This document shows positions 38,317 to 47,691 of a DNA stretch of 64,000 nucleotides, one piece after another. Position 1 is the stretch's first letter; each line of letters starts with the position of its first letter. The DNA is from an uncultured Clostridia bacterium (GTDB taxonomy: Bacteria > Bacillota > Clostridia > Monoglobales > Monoglobaceae). The position numbers and the translations under genes were made by a program. The stretch spans positions 62,001 to 126,000 of the forward strand of contig CAKSFQ010000002.1 of the NCBI GenBank assembly GCA_934454115.1. The letters are read 5' to 3'. The notes below the pieces were generated by a model, which was not told the DNA's origin, did no database searches, and saw only the letters and a program-made list of their open reading frames with translations.

Positions 38317-41300
38317 ATGATCGTGAGACAGAAAATTGTGAAGTGGGTTTGTTTCGCTCTGACGCTATGTATGCTGATCGGTACAGGTTCTTTCGGTGCG
38401 GTGTACGCAAGTGAGGAGGTCGCGATTACATCTCCGGCAGCAGGGAGCTTTTTGGAGATGGGCGATGCCGTTACGGTTTGTGTTGCATCGGCATCCGAGC
38501 CGACGTTGACGGCAGGTGATCTGGAGGTTTTCAATCCCACAAAGACCGGAGACGGCATCTGGGAATTTTCCTGGGTGCCGGAGACCTCCGGCGTGGTTAC
38601 GCTTAAGGCGTCTGAGGGGACAGTGAGCGATAGCATCAATACCTTTGTGGGCGTTACCGGCGCCGTCTCGCTCCGCACGGCTGCCGAGGGTGAGGATACG
38701 CTGATCACTCCCGACGGAATCAGCGAAACCGCAGAGGCGGTTGCGCTTGCTTTTGACGTTGCCTTTGCATCGGTGGGCGATACCCTGAAAATCAGCCATC
38801 AAGCCGGCGCAGTGATCGGCAGTTTGACCGCCGCTGATGAGACAGGCGCAGCCTGGGTGGGAACGCACCGTATCAAGGTAATTTTCGACAGAACGCTCAG
38901 CAAACAGGCGGTCTATATCGATGGTAGACAGGTTATGCAGACAGATATGGTGTCTGAAGTGGTTGGCACGATCCGCCTTTCCGGCGCGGCCGTAAGCAAT
39001 CCGGCGGTGCGCCAGAGCGCAGAGCCGGAAATCAGCATTACCGCGCCGGCAGTAAATCAAGCGGTGTATGTCGGCGATTCTTTGGAGGTTCGGGTAAAGA
39101 CTACGGGGTTAATCGCCGGGCAGACGATTAAGGTGGTCGCAAAAGACGGCACCGAGGCGGAGGCCATACAGGTTCCGGGATCGGCGGACGAATACATTGC
39201 CGTATTTGAACACGTGACCGCTGGCTTTCAGACTCTGACCGCAGTGGTTGAATCAGAGGGGCTTTCGTCCAACGAGGTGCCGCTGGATCTGTATCGGGAC
39301 GCCTTGCTGAGGTCATGGGACTTTAATGACGGTACCGCCGGCGCCGCCGGAAACCTAGACGCAGCGGAAGAACTCTTCTGGAATGATGATTTTATTTATC
39401 AGCCCGGCAAGGACGGCGAGGGGCTTGCGGCATACCGCAAGGCGCCGACAGGCGGAGCATGGCAGGGTGACGGACTGGTTGTCAATTATAAAACACCCCC
39501 AAGCCTGGGAAGAGCGATCTTTGAATACGATGCCCGCATGGACGGAAAGGTCATCCTGAGAATGCGAAACGCCTCCTCCGGTGCGTATACGGATATTCTG
39601 TCTTTTAACGGACAGGGCGGTATCTGGAGCGATCTGAATCAAAGCACGGTATCCGACGCTTATACGCCGGGAGCGTGGCAGACACATAAGCTGATTTTTG
39701 ATTTGGATCACCAAACGCTGGACCTTTTTATTGACGGTGTATTAAAGATTGAAAAATTGCAAGTTCCACAGCTGGCAAACACCCTAACCTTGGTGACATG
39801 GGCAGTCAATCGCAGCGATAAGGGCGGCATTGCCGCTTATATGGATAATTTAAAGGTTTTTGTGACACAAAAGGTCAGCACAGGTGGCGGCAATGCCGAA
39901 AGCGTTGCCTTTGTCAGTCCAATTTCGGGCGCATTTTTGGAAAAAGGCCGGCCTGTGGGCTTAAAGGTCACGGCCTCCGGCGTGGATCGTGTCGATTTTT
40001 ATGCGAACGAAAAACAGGTCGGCAGCGCGGCAGTCACCGGCAATACCGCCGCTTATTCGTGGCTGCCGGATGTCGAGGGCAGCGTCACATTAAAGGCGGT
40101 TGCCGGTGCAGCGTCGGACGAAATGACGGTTGAGACGGTTCAAACCGAGGAGCTTTACTACGATGCGCTTTTCGGACCTAAAATTATTGAAAACGACATT
40201 ATCAACACGTGGGGCGGATCGCAGAACTTTGACCGTTATCAATCGGGCGGTGCGGACGGCGGCAATTACGGCATAATGACCGGATCCGGCGCAAACAAAC
40301 TGATTATATGGAACTGTTCGAATGTAAAAAATTCTAATATTTACATGGTGGAGATGAATGTCAGATTCCCGTCCGGCAGAACAACGGGGGTTGGTCTGGG
40401 GAATTACCATGAAGGTCTCGGTACCGATGAGATGTTTTATATCGGGTCATCAGGCTGCGGCTATCATAACGGTGAGGGAACGTGGTTTCCGACGGATAGC
40501 CTTCCTGTGGATACCTGGGTCAATATCAAGTATATTGAGAACGTCAGCGAGGCGGTCAGATCGATTTATGCAGACGGGATTTTGGTATATTCCGGCCCTG
40601 CGTTTCAGACCTTTGGCGCAGGCTTTGGCGGTTTATCGGTCACGATGAATAAGAACATGACAAGTGAGAATGAATTTCATGTTGATAATCTGCGTATCAG
40701 CACGGCAACGGCGCCGCTACTTGTGCGCAGTGCGTCCATGACAGACGACAGTACTATCCGTGTCGCATTCAGTAAGGCGATAAGCCGAAAGAATCTGGAG
40801 CGCGCAGTCACGGTATTTCGCGGCATAAAGAAAATTCCTGTGACTGTTACAAAAAATGGCCGCTATCTTGAGCTTGCGATCAAAGATGCGGTACCGAAGG
40901 GTTCGTCCGCAGAGTATACGGTAAAAATCGCAGATACCATGATGGCGGAGGACGGAATGCCGCTCAGCAAGGCAGAAACGCTTACGGTTCGCTCAATTGG
41001 GCCGTCCGGAAACGTTGCGGAAATCGGGTGGACGAAAGATGGAAAACCGATCGCGTCTCTGCACGGTCTGAACGCCGGCGATGCGGTTGACTTTGTGTGC
41101 AGCCTGGGCGGAACGGACGCTGCGGTACGGACGATTCTCTGCGTTTATACCAAAAACGCGGACGGTTCGGTGACCTTAAAACAAAGCGCAGTCAGCAAAA
41201 CCGAAACGGAGGCCAATGCCGTGGCATCGGTTTCGGCATCGATTACCTTAGAGCAAGCGATCGGAGAGAGTGACTGTCTGAAGGTATTTCTTTTGGATGC

Positions 41301-41349
41301 GAATACCCTGGTTCCTTTGACCGATTCGATCGTGATAGAGGCAAACTAA
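38317..41349 (+). CDS. Exported Ig-like/LamG-like protein (tandem copy b)
   Basis: Exported protein of 1010 aa; the signal peptide ends near AVYASEE. Its first 100 residues align with copy a (EVAITSPAAGSFLEMGDAV; PTLTAGD; GDGIWEFSWVPETSG), showing duplication and divergence. LamG-like domains sit near 110-225 (short), 330-520 (SWDFNDGTAG ... IAAYMDNLKVF) and 610-800 (ENEFHVDNLRIST). Another Ig unit lies near 525-600, an SbsA-type Ig-like unit near 805-890 and the shared C-terminal module at about 895-1010 (DCLKVFLLDANTLVPL). It follows copy a by 31 nt and precedes SLH-A copy 2 by 15 nt, so the genes are co-transcribed. Confidence 0.65.
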   Translation: MIVRQKIVKWVCFALTLCMLIGTGSFGAVYASEEVAITSPAAGSFLEMGDAVTVCVASASEPTLTAGDLEVFNPTKTGDGIWEFSWVPETSGVVTLKASEGTVSDSINTFVGVTGAVSLRTAAEGEDTLITPDGISETAEAVALAFDVAFASVGDTLKISHQAGAVIGSLTAADETGAAWVGTHRIKVIFDRTLSKQAVYIDGRQVMQTDMVSEVVGTIRLSGAAVSNPAVRQSAEPEISITAPAVNQAVYVGDSLEVRVKTTGLIAGQTIKVVAKDGTEAEAIQVPGSADEYIAVFEHVTAGFQTLTAVVESEGLSSNEVPLDLYRDALLRSWDFNDGTAGAAGNLDAAEELFWNDDFIYQPGKDGEGLAAYRKAPTGGAWQGDGLVVNYKTPPSLGRAIFEYDARMDGKVILRMRNASSGAYTDILSFNGQGGIWSDLNQSTVSDAYTPGAWQTHKLIFDLDHQTLDLFIDGVLKIEKLQVPQLANTLTLVTWAVNRSDKGGIAAYMDNLKVFVTQKVSTGGGNAESVAFVSPISGAFLEKGRPVGLKVTASGVDRVDFYANEKQVGSAAVTGNTAAYSWLPDVEGSVTLKAVAGAASDEMTVETVQTEELYYDALFGPKIIENDIINTWGGSQNFDRYQSGGADGGNYGIMTGSGANKLIIWNCSNVKNSNIYMVEMNVRFPSGRTTGVGLGNYHEGLGTDEMFYIGSSGCGYHNGEGTWFPTDSLPVDTWVNIKYIENVSEAVRSIYADGILVYSGPAFQTFGAGFGGLSVTMNKNMTSENEFHVDNLRISTATAPLLVRSASMTDDSTIRVAFSKAISRKNLERAVTVFRGIKKIPVTVTKNGRYLELAIKDAVPKGSSAEYTVKIADTMMAEDGMPLSKAETLTVRSIGPSGNVAEIGWTKDGKPIASLHGLNAGDAVDFVCSLGGTDAAVRTILCVYTKNADGSVTLKQSAVSKTETEANAVASVSASITLEQAIGESDCLKVFLLDANTLVPLTDSIVIEAN

Positions 41350-41364
41350 CATGGAGGAGATAAG

Positions 41365-43062
41365 ATGAAAAAAATAACAGCGCTTTTCATAGCGGTTTGC
41401 CTGCTCATTTCATGCGAAGCAGTGTTTGCAGCAGACGGCGCGGCCGTACAGGCAAAGTGGGATCGGGACACCTTTGCGGTGGAGATTTCTGGCAGCGGAT
41501 TTCCTGGTATGGAGGGCGTATTTTTGGTGATTGCGCCAAAGGATATTCCGCTCCGGCGTGCGGTACAGCATAACGAATTTGTGTATAGCGAGCAGCCGAT
41601 TGCGGATTCAAACGGCAGTTTTTTGATCCATGCGGCGCTGAAAGCCGGAACGCCTACGGGAGAATATACGCTGCACGCCGTTGATCAAAGAGACGGTGCA
41701 GTCGTTATGGCGAACTTTTTCTACAAAAGCGCGGCAGACTATGCCGATCTGCTGATCCGATTTAACGAAGATGTGACAAGCGCAAGCGAAATGAAAAACG
41801 CACTGGACACTTACGGGCAGGAAGTCCTTACAGATATGGAAACGTATGAAAAGACGCCCGCTGCGAAACAGCGCATTGCGGAACTGCTCTATATGCTGCG
41901 CGGTGCGGCGTTTGAGGACGTTACGGATTTGCGCCGGGACTTTCGGATTGCGGCGCTGCTCGGTGTTCTGCCGTATGCCGAAAATCCGGCAGATATGATT
42001 GAGAAGTACCGTGACGTATTAAAAGCTAATGCAGCAGACACATTTTTGACCTGCACCGACGCGCAGCAGGCGGCGGCAGGCAGTTATTTCAAATCTAAAA
42101 CTTTTCAGCGCATCGAGGAGCTGGAAACAGCATTGCCGGAGGCGGCCTTTGTCGGAAAGGCAAACACGGCAAAGATGGCGGGAGAGCTGCAAACGCTCTT
42201 TATGACTGAGTACGCGGCGGAGCTTTCCCCGGATATGACCGACTATCATAAGATTACCGACAAGACAAAGGTGTATCGCAATCTTATCGCATTGGCCGCG
42301 CCGAGATTTTCGGGTTTTTCGGACGCTGCGGCAAAGTTTTATACTGCGGCAAAGAATGTTTATTCCGCGCAGCAGTCCGGCATCTCGGACGGCGGCCATA
42401 GCGGTACGGGAGGATCTTCCGGCGGCGGCGGTGTTTCCGGCGGCGGATCTTATATGCCGTCTGCGAATCAAAATCAAACGGCAAATCCCCCAAATCAGAC
42501 GGAAAACGCCCGGCATTATCATGATTTAGAGAGCGTTGCGTGGGCAGCGGCGCATATTAACAAATTGACGGATATTGGGGTTTTAAACGGAGACGGTACC
42601 GGGGCATTTCGCCCAAACGATCCGGTGACCCGTGCGGAATTTGTTAAAATGATTGTGACGGCGTTTTCGATTTCGATGAGAGATACGAAAACAAACTTTA
42701 CCGATGTCCCGGCGGACGCGTGGTTTGCACCCTATATCGCTGCGGCGGCAAATTGCGGTATTGTAACCGGAGTCACGGCCACGAAGTTTGATACGGATGC
42801 AATGATTACCAGACAGGATTTGACGGTGTTATGTTCCAGAGCGGCCGCGTGGGCGTCTTTGACTTTGCACGGAGAGAGTTCTGTGGTGCCGCGTGATTTG
42901 GATCAGGTTGCCGATTATGCCAAATCTGCCGTATCGGAGTTTTATGCGGCAAACATCATCGGCGGTGACGAAAACGGCGCGTTTTGGCCTGTGCGCAGCG
43001 CGACCAGAGCGGAGGCAGCGAAGATTGTTTCCGGTCTTTTGGCACAGAAGGAGGGAGCTTGA
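41365..43062 (+). CDS. SLH-domain cell-surface protein (SLH-A, copy 2)
   Basis: Exported protein of 565 aa, paralogue of the protein at 671. GGAGGAG precedes the ATG; the signal peptide ends near AVFAADG. The N-terminal region (about 25-330) has an Ig-like start and a helical part that matches copy 1 in outline (AELLYMLRGAAFEDV against AMLMQLGAEAEH). A Gly/Ser linker at about 340-365 leads to three SLH repeats near 384-436, 444-498 and 509-560 (VTRAEFVKMI, ITRQDLTVL, ATRAEAAKI). It should be fixed to the cell-wall polymer. Its TGA overlaps the ATG of SLH-B (TGATG), so translation of the pair is coupled. Confidence 0.88.
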   Translation: MKKITALFIAVCLLISCEAVFAADGAAVQAKWDRDTFAVEISGSGFPGMEGVFLVIAPKDIPLRRAVQHNEFVYSEQPIADSNGSFLIHAALKAGTPTGEYTLHAVDQRDGAVVMANFFYKSAADYADLLIRFNEDVTSASEMKNALDTYGQEVLTDMETYEKTPAAKQRIAELLYMLRGAAFEDVTDLRRDFRIAALLGVLPYAENPADMIEKYRDVLKANAADTFLTCTDAQQAAAGSYFKSKTFQRIEELETALPEAAFVGKANTAKMAGELQTLFMTEYAAELSPDMTDYHKITDKTKVYRNLIALAAPRFSGFSDAAAKFYTAAKNVYSAQQSGISDGGHSGTGGSSGGGGVSGGGSYMPSANQNQTANPPNQTENARHYHDLESVAWAAAHINKLTDIGVLNGDGTGAFRPNDPVTRAEFVKMIVTAFSISMRDTKTNFTDVPADAWFAPYIAAAANCGIVTGVTATKFDTDAMITRQDLTVLCSRAAAWASLTLHGESSVVPRDLDQVADYAKSAVSEFYAANIIGGDENGAFWPVRSATRAEAAKIVSGLLAQKEGA

Positions 43063-45725
43063 TGAAAATCTACCGAAACAGAATCACGGCACTTCTGCTT
43101 TGTATTTTGCTGCTGACTTGGTGCTGCGGCGTTTTTGCAGATGCTGACGCTTTGGACAGTGCTGCGGCGTATCAGCTTGAAATGCTGAATCACTTAGGGC
43201 TTGTCGATGAAACGGCTGATGCCGTCAATGTCAACGAGCCGGTAAGCCGGCTTAATTTCGCGGTGGCTGTTTCCCGTATTTTCGGTGCTTGGGTCGATGC
43301 AGACGGAAAAGTGCCGGAGACCGACTTTGATGATATGGCGGATTACAGTGCAGAGGAAGTGTACGCGGTACAGCTTTTGGCAGACCGCGGTCTGGTGTCC
43401 GGTACGGGGCCAAAAACCTTTTCGCCCGATGAAGTGATCCTGCAGGAGCAGGCGGCAAAAATTTTGGTTTGTGCCCTTGGCTACGGATTCGTTGCAGAAG
43501 AAGAAGGCGGCTATCCGTCGGGATATGTGTCGCGTGCCGCAAGACTTGGATTGACGGGCGGCTTTTCCTTTGACGGCGGGCAGCCGCTAAATCAGGGTGC
43601 ACTGATCTCTATGCTCTATCACGCGTTGTTTGCCGACGTGATGCAACCGGTTTATTATACCGATGAAATCAAATACACGGTTGTCCCCGGTGAAAATATG
43701 CTGAGCAATATTATGCATCTTGAAAGGGTTAGAGCGGCGATGGTGACGGCGACCGATCAAACCTCTATGGCAGGACAAGACGGCGTGCGCGAGGGCTATG
43801 TTGAAATCGGTGCGGTTTTATACCGGGATAACGGAGAAGCAGCGCAGTATTTGGGAAAACTGGTTGATGTGTATTATAAGCGCAACCGGGACGGATCAAG
43901 AGATATCATTCATGTCGCGCTGTCTTACGACCAGGAATCATTGCGTCTGAAAATCAATGAGGACTTGAAAATCGACGGCAGCGCCATCACCTATTACGCC
44001 GCAGCAGGAGACAGAAAGACGGTTCGGCTTGCGGCGGATTCTATGATGATTTATAACGGCGAGATTTTGGCATATAATCCGTCGCTGATTGATGCGGCAG
44101 GCGGTCAGGGCAGCATAGTACTGCAGCACAGAGGCGATGGCGGGGCCTATGACCTGGTTACCGTAGAGCAGTACACCAATGTTATTGTAAAATCCGTCAG
44201 CACCGAAAAGAATATCATTTATGACCTGCGCGGCGGCTCTTTGGATTTAGATGCCTTTGTGGATCGCGGAAAATGCACGATCATCAAAGACGGTGAAGAA
44301 ATGGATGTTGAGGATTTACAAAAGGATCAGATTTTAACCGTCTATCAGACGGCTTCCGGCGACAGGGTGACGATTGCGGTACGAAACGACATCGTGACAG
44401 GCACCGTCGAACATCTTGGCGTGGACAAGGTTAAAATCTCCGGCACGGAATACGATTTTGACCCTGTGCTGAGGGTGGATTTGGAGAAAAACCTCGGCAG
44501 AACCGCTACGGCGTATCTGACCATTGATCATAAAGTCATCTGGCTGGATTGGAAGGAGGCCGCCGGGCTGCAATACGGTTATTTGCTGAAAGGTTCGATG
44601 CAAGGCGATTTCAGTCCCGTTTTATCGTTGCGGCTATTGACCGAGAAGGATACGATTGAAGGCTATGAGGCTGCAAAAAAGATAACGCTGAAATACCAGG
44701 ACGGTACCGAAACAAAAACTGCGGATATGAACGTTGTGGCAGCTGCCTTACAGAGCGGCGGCGGATGGAAAAAACAGCTGATCCGCTATCAGCTCAACGA
44801 TGAGGGTAAAATCGCAGTTCTTTGTATCGCGGACGCTGCAAGCCCGCTGCCCCTCGGAAAGAACGATGCGGACTTTTACTGTTCAGCGCCCAATACCGGG
44901 AAAAAGTATATATACAGAGCCCAAAACAAAACGGTCGCCGGGAGGTTTTCGATCGCTAGTGATACGCCGATCTTTTTTGTGCCGACCGATGACAGCAATG
45001 ATGATGAGCTTTATCGCTGTGGATCGTATACCTCATTAGGAAGTGAGGCAAGGCAGTATGCGGCGTATAATATGAGCGGCGGCGGATTGGCCGGCGCGGT
45101 GGTCTGCTGGAGAAATCTTTCGGAAGCTGTCAGTGAAAGCAGCCCAATGATGCTGATTGATGATACGGCGTCCGGCATTGACGAGGAAGGCAATGCGGTC
45201 GAGCGTCTGTACGGATATGTAAACGGTACGTATACCGAGTATGTGACAGCAGATCCTATCCTTGAAAACCAGATCGGACGGCCGCTGCGGCGCGGCGATC
45301 TGATCGCCGTATCCAGAGACAAGGATGGTGCGGTGAATCGTGTGCGGCTGCGTGTTGACGTGACAAAGCGGCTTGGTGACAACCCGAAAATGAACACGAT
45401 GAACGAGGAAAATTGGGGAAAAAAGGATTACTGGGGATTTTCCGGCGCCTTTTATTCGGTCGAGGATGGTCATGCCATCATATCCAGAGACATCAAGCCG
45501 TATCTTGGCGATATCTTTGAAGGGGGTGATCTTGCGGCGGCGGTATACGCCCTGCCGCTGACCGGAAACATCGTGATTTACGATGAAAAGACAGATACGG
45601 TTACCACGGGAACTGTGGACGATATCGTGTCTTATCAGGAGGCAGGAGAAGATGCGACCCGTGCATATTTTGGCCTGACTTACACCGCCATCACGAACAT
45701 GTATATCTATCAATTTTGCGATTAA
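43062..45725 (+). CDS. Large SLH-like exported protein (SLH-B, copy 2)
   Basis: Exported protein of 887 aa, paralogue of the 885-aa protein at 2336. The ATG overlaps the SLH-A stop and GGAGGGAG lies just upstream. The signal peptide ends near GVFADAD. Degenerate SLH-like repeats fill about 30-190 (VSRLNFAVAVSRIFG; YAVQLLADRGLVSGTG; QAAKILVCALGYG; EEEGGYPSGYVSRAARLGL). The rest is beta-rich with repeated hydrophobic strands and no recognisable catalytic motif. Its length, layout and pairing with SLH-A match copy 1, so the family is under selection as a pair. It is the last exoprotein of the second cassette; importer 2 begins 71 nt later. Function unknown. Confidence 0.75.
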   Translation: MKIYRNRITALLLCILLLTWCCGVFADADALDSAAAYQLEMLNHLGLVDETADAVNVNEPVSRLNFAVAVSRIFGAWVDADGKVPETDFDDMADYSAEEVYAVQLLADRGLVSGTGPKTFSPDEVILQEQAAKILVCALGYGFVAEEEGGYPSGYVSRAARLGLTGGFSFDGGQPLNQGALISMLYHALFADVMQPVYYTDEIKYTVVPGENMLSNIMHLERVRAAMVTATDQTSMAGQDGVREGYVEIGAVLYRDNGEAAQYLGKLVDVYYKRNRDGSRDIIHVALSYDQESLRLKINEDLKIDGSAITYYAAAGDRKTVRLAADSMMIYNGEILAYNPSLIDAAGGQGSIVLQHRGDGGAYDLVTVEQYTNVIVKSVSTEKNIIYDLRGGSLDLDAFVDRGKCTIIKDGEEMDVEDLQKDQILTVYQTASGDRVTIAVRNDIVTGTVEHLGVDKVKISGTEYDFDPVLRVDLEKNLGRTATAYLTIDHKVIWLDWKEAAGLQYGYLLKGSMQGDFSPVLSLRLLTEKDTIEGYEAAKKITLKYQDGTETKTADMNVVAAALQSGGGWKKQLIRYQLNDEGKIAVLCIADAASPLPLGKNDADFYCSAPNTGKKYIYRAQNKTVAGRFSIASDTPIFFVPTDDSNDDELYRCGSYTSLGSEARQYAAYNMSGGGLAGAVVCWRNLSEAVSESSPMMLIDDTASGIDEEGNAVERLYGYVNGTYTEYVTADPILENQIGRPLRRGDLIAVSRDKDGAVNRVRLRVDVTKRLGDNPKMNTMNEENWGKKDYWGFSGAFYSVEDGHAIISRDIKPYLGDIFEGGDLAAAVYALPLTGNIVIYDEKTDTVTTGTVDDIVSYQEAGEDATRAYFGLTYTAITNMYIYQFCD

Positions 45726-45796
45726 AAATCAGATGTACCGGGGTGAGAACGGGGCATTCCCTGTTATGCCTTTGAACATCGAGAGGAGTTGGAAAA

Positions 45797-46759
45797 GTGG
45801 GCAAATATAGTATGACTGCAGATGCCGAAACACTGCGCGCAGGCCTGAAAAAAAGAAAAAACGGGTTTGTGGCAGAGCTAAAACGGCATTGGGGCATTTA
45901 TCTGATAATGCTTCCGGGAATTTTGTACTATTTGATTTTTAAATACGGTTCTATGGCCGGTGTAATTATTGCATTTGAGAATTATACACCGGCACGGGGA
46001 ATGCTTGGCAGTCAGTGGGTTGGCTTTGAGCATTTTAAGGAGTTCTTTTCGGATATTTACTTTTTCCGGGTACTCAAGAACACAATTACGCTGAGCCTTT
46101 ATGATCTGTTGGTCGGGTTCCCGGCGCCGATCATTCTGGCATTGCTGCTCAACGAGATTAAAAATGAGCGGTTTAAAAAGCTGGTTCAGACGGTGACCTA
46201 CCTTCCTCACTTTATTTCCATGGTGGTTATCTGCGGTTTGGTCATCACGTTCTGCTACAAGGACGGGCTGATTAACGATATTCTTGCCATGTTTGGATTA
46301 GAACGCAAAAGTCTGCTGATGGAGCCGCAGTATTATAAGACCATTCACGTGTTTTCCGGCGTGTGGCAACAGGTCGGATGGGGTTCTATCGTATATCTGG
46401 CGGCGCTGACCAATGTGGATATGGAACTATATGAGGCGGCAACGCTGGACGGCGCCGGAAGATGGAAGCAAACGCTGCACGTAACCCTGCCCGGTATTCT
46501 GCCGACCATTGTCACATTGCTGCTGCTTCGTATCGGTAGTCTCATGAGCGTGGGCTATGAAAAGGTCATCTTGCTCTATAATCCCGGAATATATGAGACC
46601 GCTGACATCATCTCGAGTTACGTGTATCGAAATGGTCTGACAAGGGCGAATTACAGTTATAGCGCCGCGATTGATCTTTTAAATTCAATCATTAACCTGG
46701 TTCTGCTGATCGGTGCGAATTTTGTCAGCAAACGTGCGAACGATGTCGGACTGTGGTAA
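45797..46759 (+). CDS. ABC sugar transporter permease, LplB-type (importer 2)
   Basis: Inner-membrane permease of 320 aa. GTG 45797 is the likely start because AGAGGAG stands 9 nt upstream. It has six spans, the LplB signature IYLIMLPGILYYLIFKYG, and the EAA loop LYEAATLDGAGRWKQ with LPGILPTI. It is clearly homologous to the permease at 17283. Here the permeases come first and the binding protein last, the reverse of importers 1 and 3. Confidence 0.92.
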   Translation: MGKYSMTADAETLRAGLKKRKNGFVAELKRHWGIYLIMLPGILYYLIFKYGSMAGVIIAFENYTPARGMLGSQWVGFEHFKEFFSDIYFFRVLKNTITLSLYDLLVGFPAPIILALLLNEIKNERFKKLVQTVTYLPHFISMVVICGLVITFCYKDGLINDILAMFGLERKSLLMEPQYYKTIHVFSGVWQQVGWGSIVYLAALTNVDMELYEAATLDGAGRWKQTLHVTLPGILPTIVTLLLLRIGSLMSVGYEKVILLYNPGIYETADIISSYVYRNGLTRANYSYSAAIDLLNSIINLVLLIGANFVSKRANDVGLW

Positions 46760-46771
46760 AGGGGGAGAAGC

Positions 46772-47659
46772 ATGATGAATCACTTACAAGATACAAAGGG
46801 ACAGAGAATATTCTCTTTCTTTAACATCATTTTTATGCTTGGGCTAATTGGTATCACGATGTACCCCGTCTATTATGTCGCGGTTTCCTCGATCAGCGAA
46901 CCGGGAAAATTGATGCAGTTTGACGGGGTGCTGCTGGCACCTCAGGGGTTTTCTCTGGACGCCTACAAGGCCGTTTTGCAAAAGCAGGATATTATAACGG
47001 GCTATGCAAACACATTGTTTTACGTGATTGTCGGAACGACACTCAACGTGATGATGACGGCGTTTATGGCGTACGGACTTTCCAGAACCTATTTAAGGTA
47101 TACCAAGATAATCACGATTATGGTGATGGTCACCATGTTTTTTAGCGGCGGTATGATTCCGAATTACCTGCTGGTAAAAAATCTGGGTCTTTTGGATACC
47201 CGGTGGGCGGTTTTGTTGCCAACCATGATCAGTACCTATAATCTGATCGTGATGAAAACTTCGTTTGCCGCGATCCCGACAAGCCTGGAGGAAGCGGCAC
47301 GTATTGACGGCGCATCAGATATTCGGATATTTTTCTCTATCATTATGCCGCTGTCAAAGTCCATTTTCGCGGTTATGATTTTGTTCTATGGCGTGGAAAT
47401 ATGGAATGCGTGGTTTAACGCGATGCTTTACCTAAATGACCGGGGATTGTATCCGCTTCAGCTTTTCCTGCGCGAAATTCTGGTGCAGAACGAAACCTCG
47501 GATATGGTATCGGGTGCGGGTATGGCCAACCAGGCAAGTATCCAGGAAACTGTAAAGTACGCGACGGTGGTTGTGGTTACACTGCCGATTTTATGCGTAT
47601 ATCCGTTTATTCAAAAATATTTTGTGACCGGTGTTATGATCGGCGCGGTAAAGGGATAA
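46772..47659 (+). CDS. ABC sugar transporter permease, LplC/CUT1-type (importer 2)
   Basis: Second membrane subunit of importer 2, 295 aa, with GGGGGAGA before adjacent ATG codons (46772 and 46775). It shows six spans, the EAA loop SLEEAARIDGASDIR and the C-terminus QKYFVTGVMIGAVKG. It lies 12 nt after its partner. Confidence 0.92.
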   Translation: MMNHLQDTKGQRIFSFFNIIFMLGLIGITMYPVYYVAVSSISEPGKLMQFDGVLLAPQGFSLDAYKAVLQKQDIITGYANTLFYVIVGTTLNVMMTAFMAYGLSRTYLRYTKIITIMVMVTMFFSGGMIPNYLLVKNLGLLDTRWAVLLPTMISTYNLIVMKTSFAAIPTSLEEAARIDGASDIRIFFSIIMPLSKSIFAVMILFYGVEIWNAWFNAMLYLNDRGLYPLQLFLREILVQNETSDMVSGAGMANQASIQETVKYATVVVVTLPILCVYPFIQKYFVTGVMIGAVKG

Positions 47660-47691
47660 AAAATAAAATTTATATTAAAGGAGGTCTTTGT

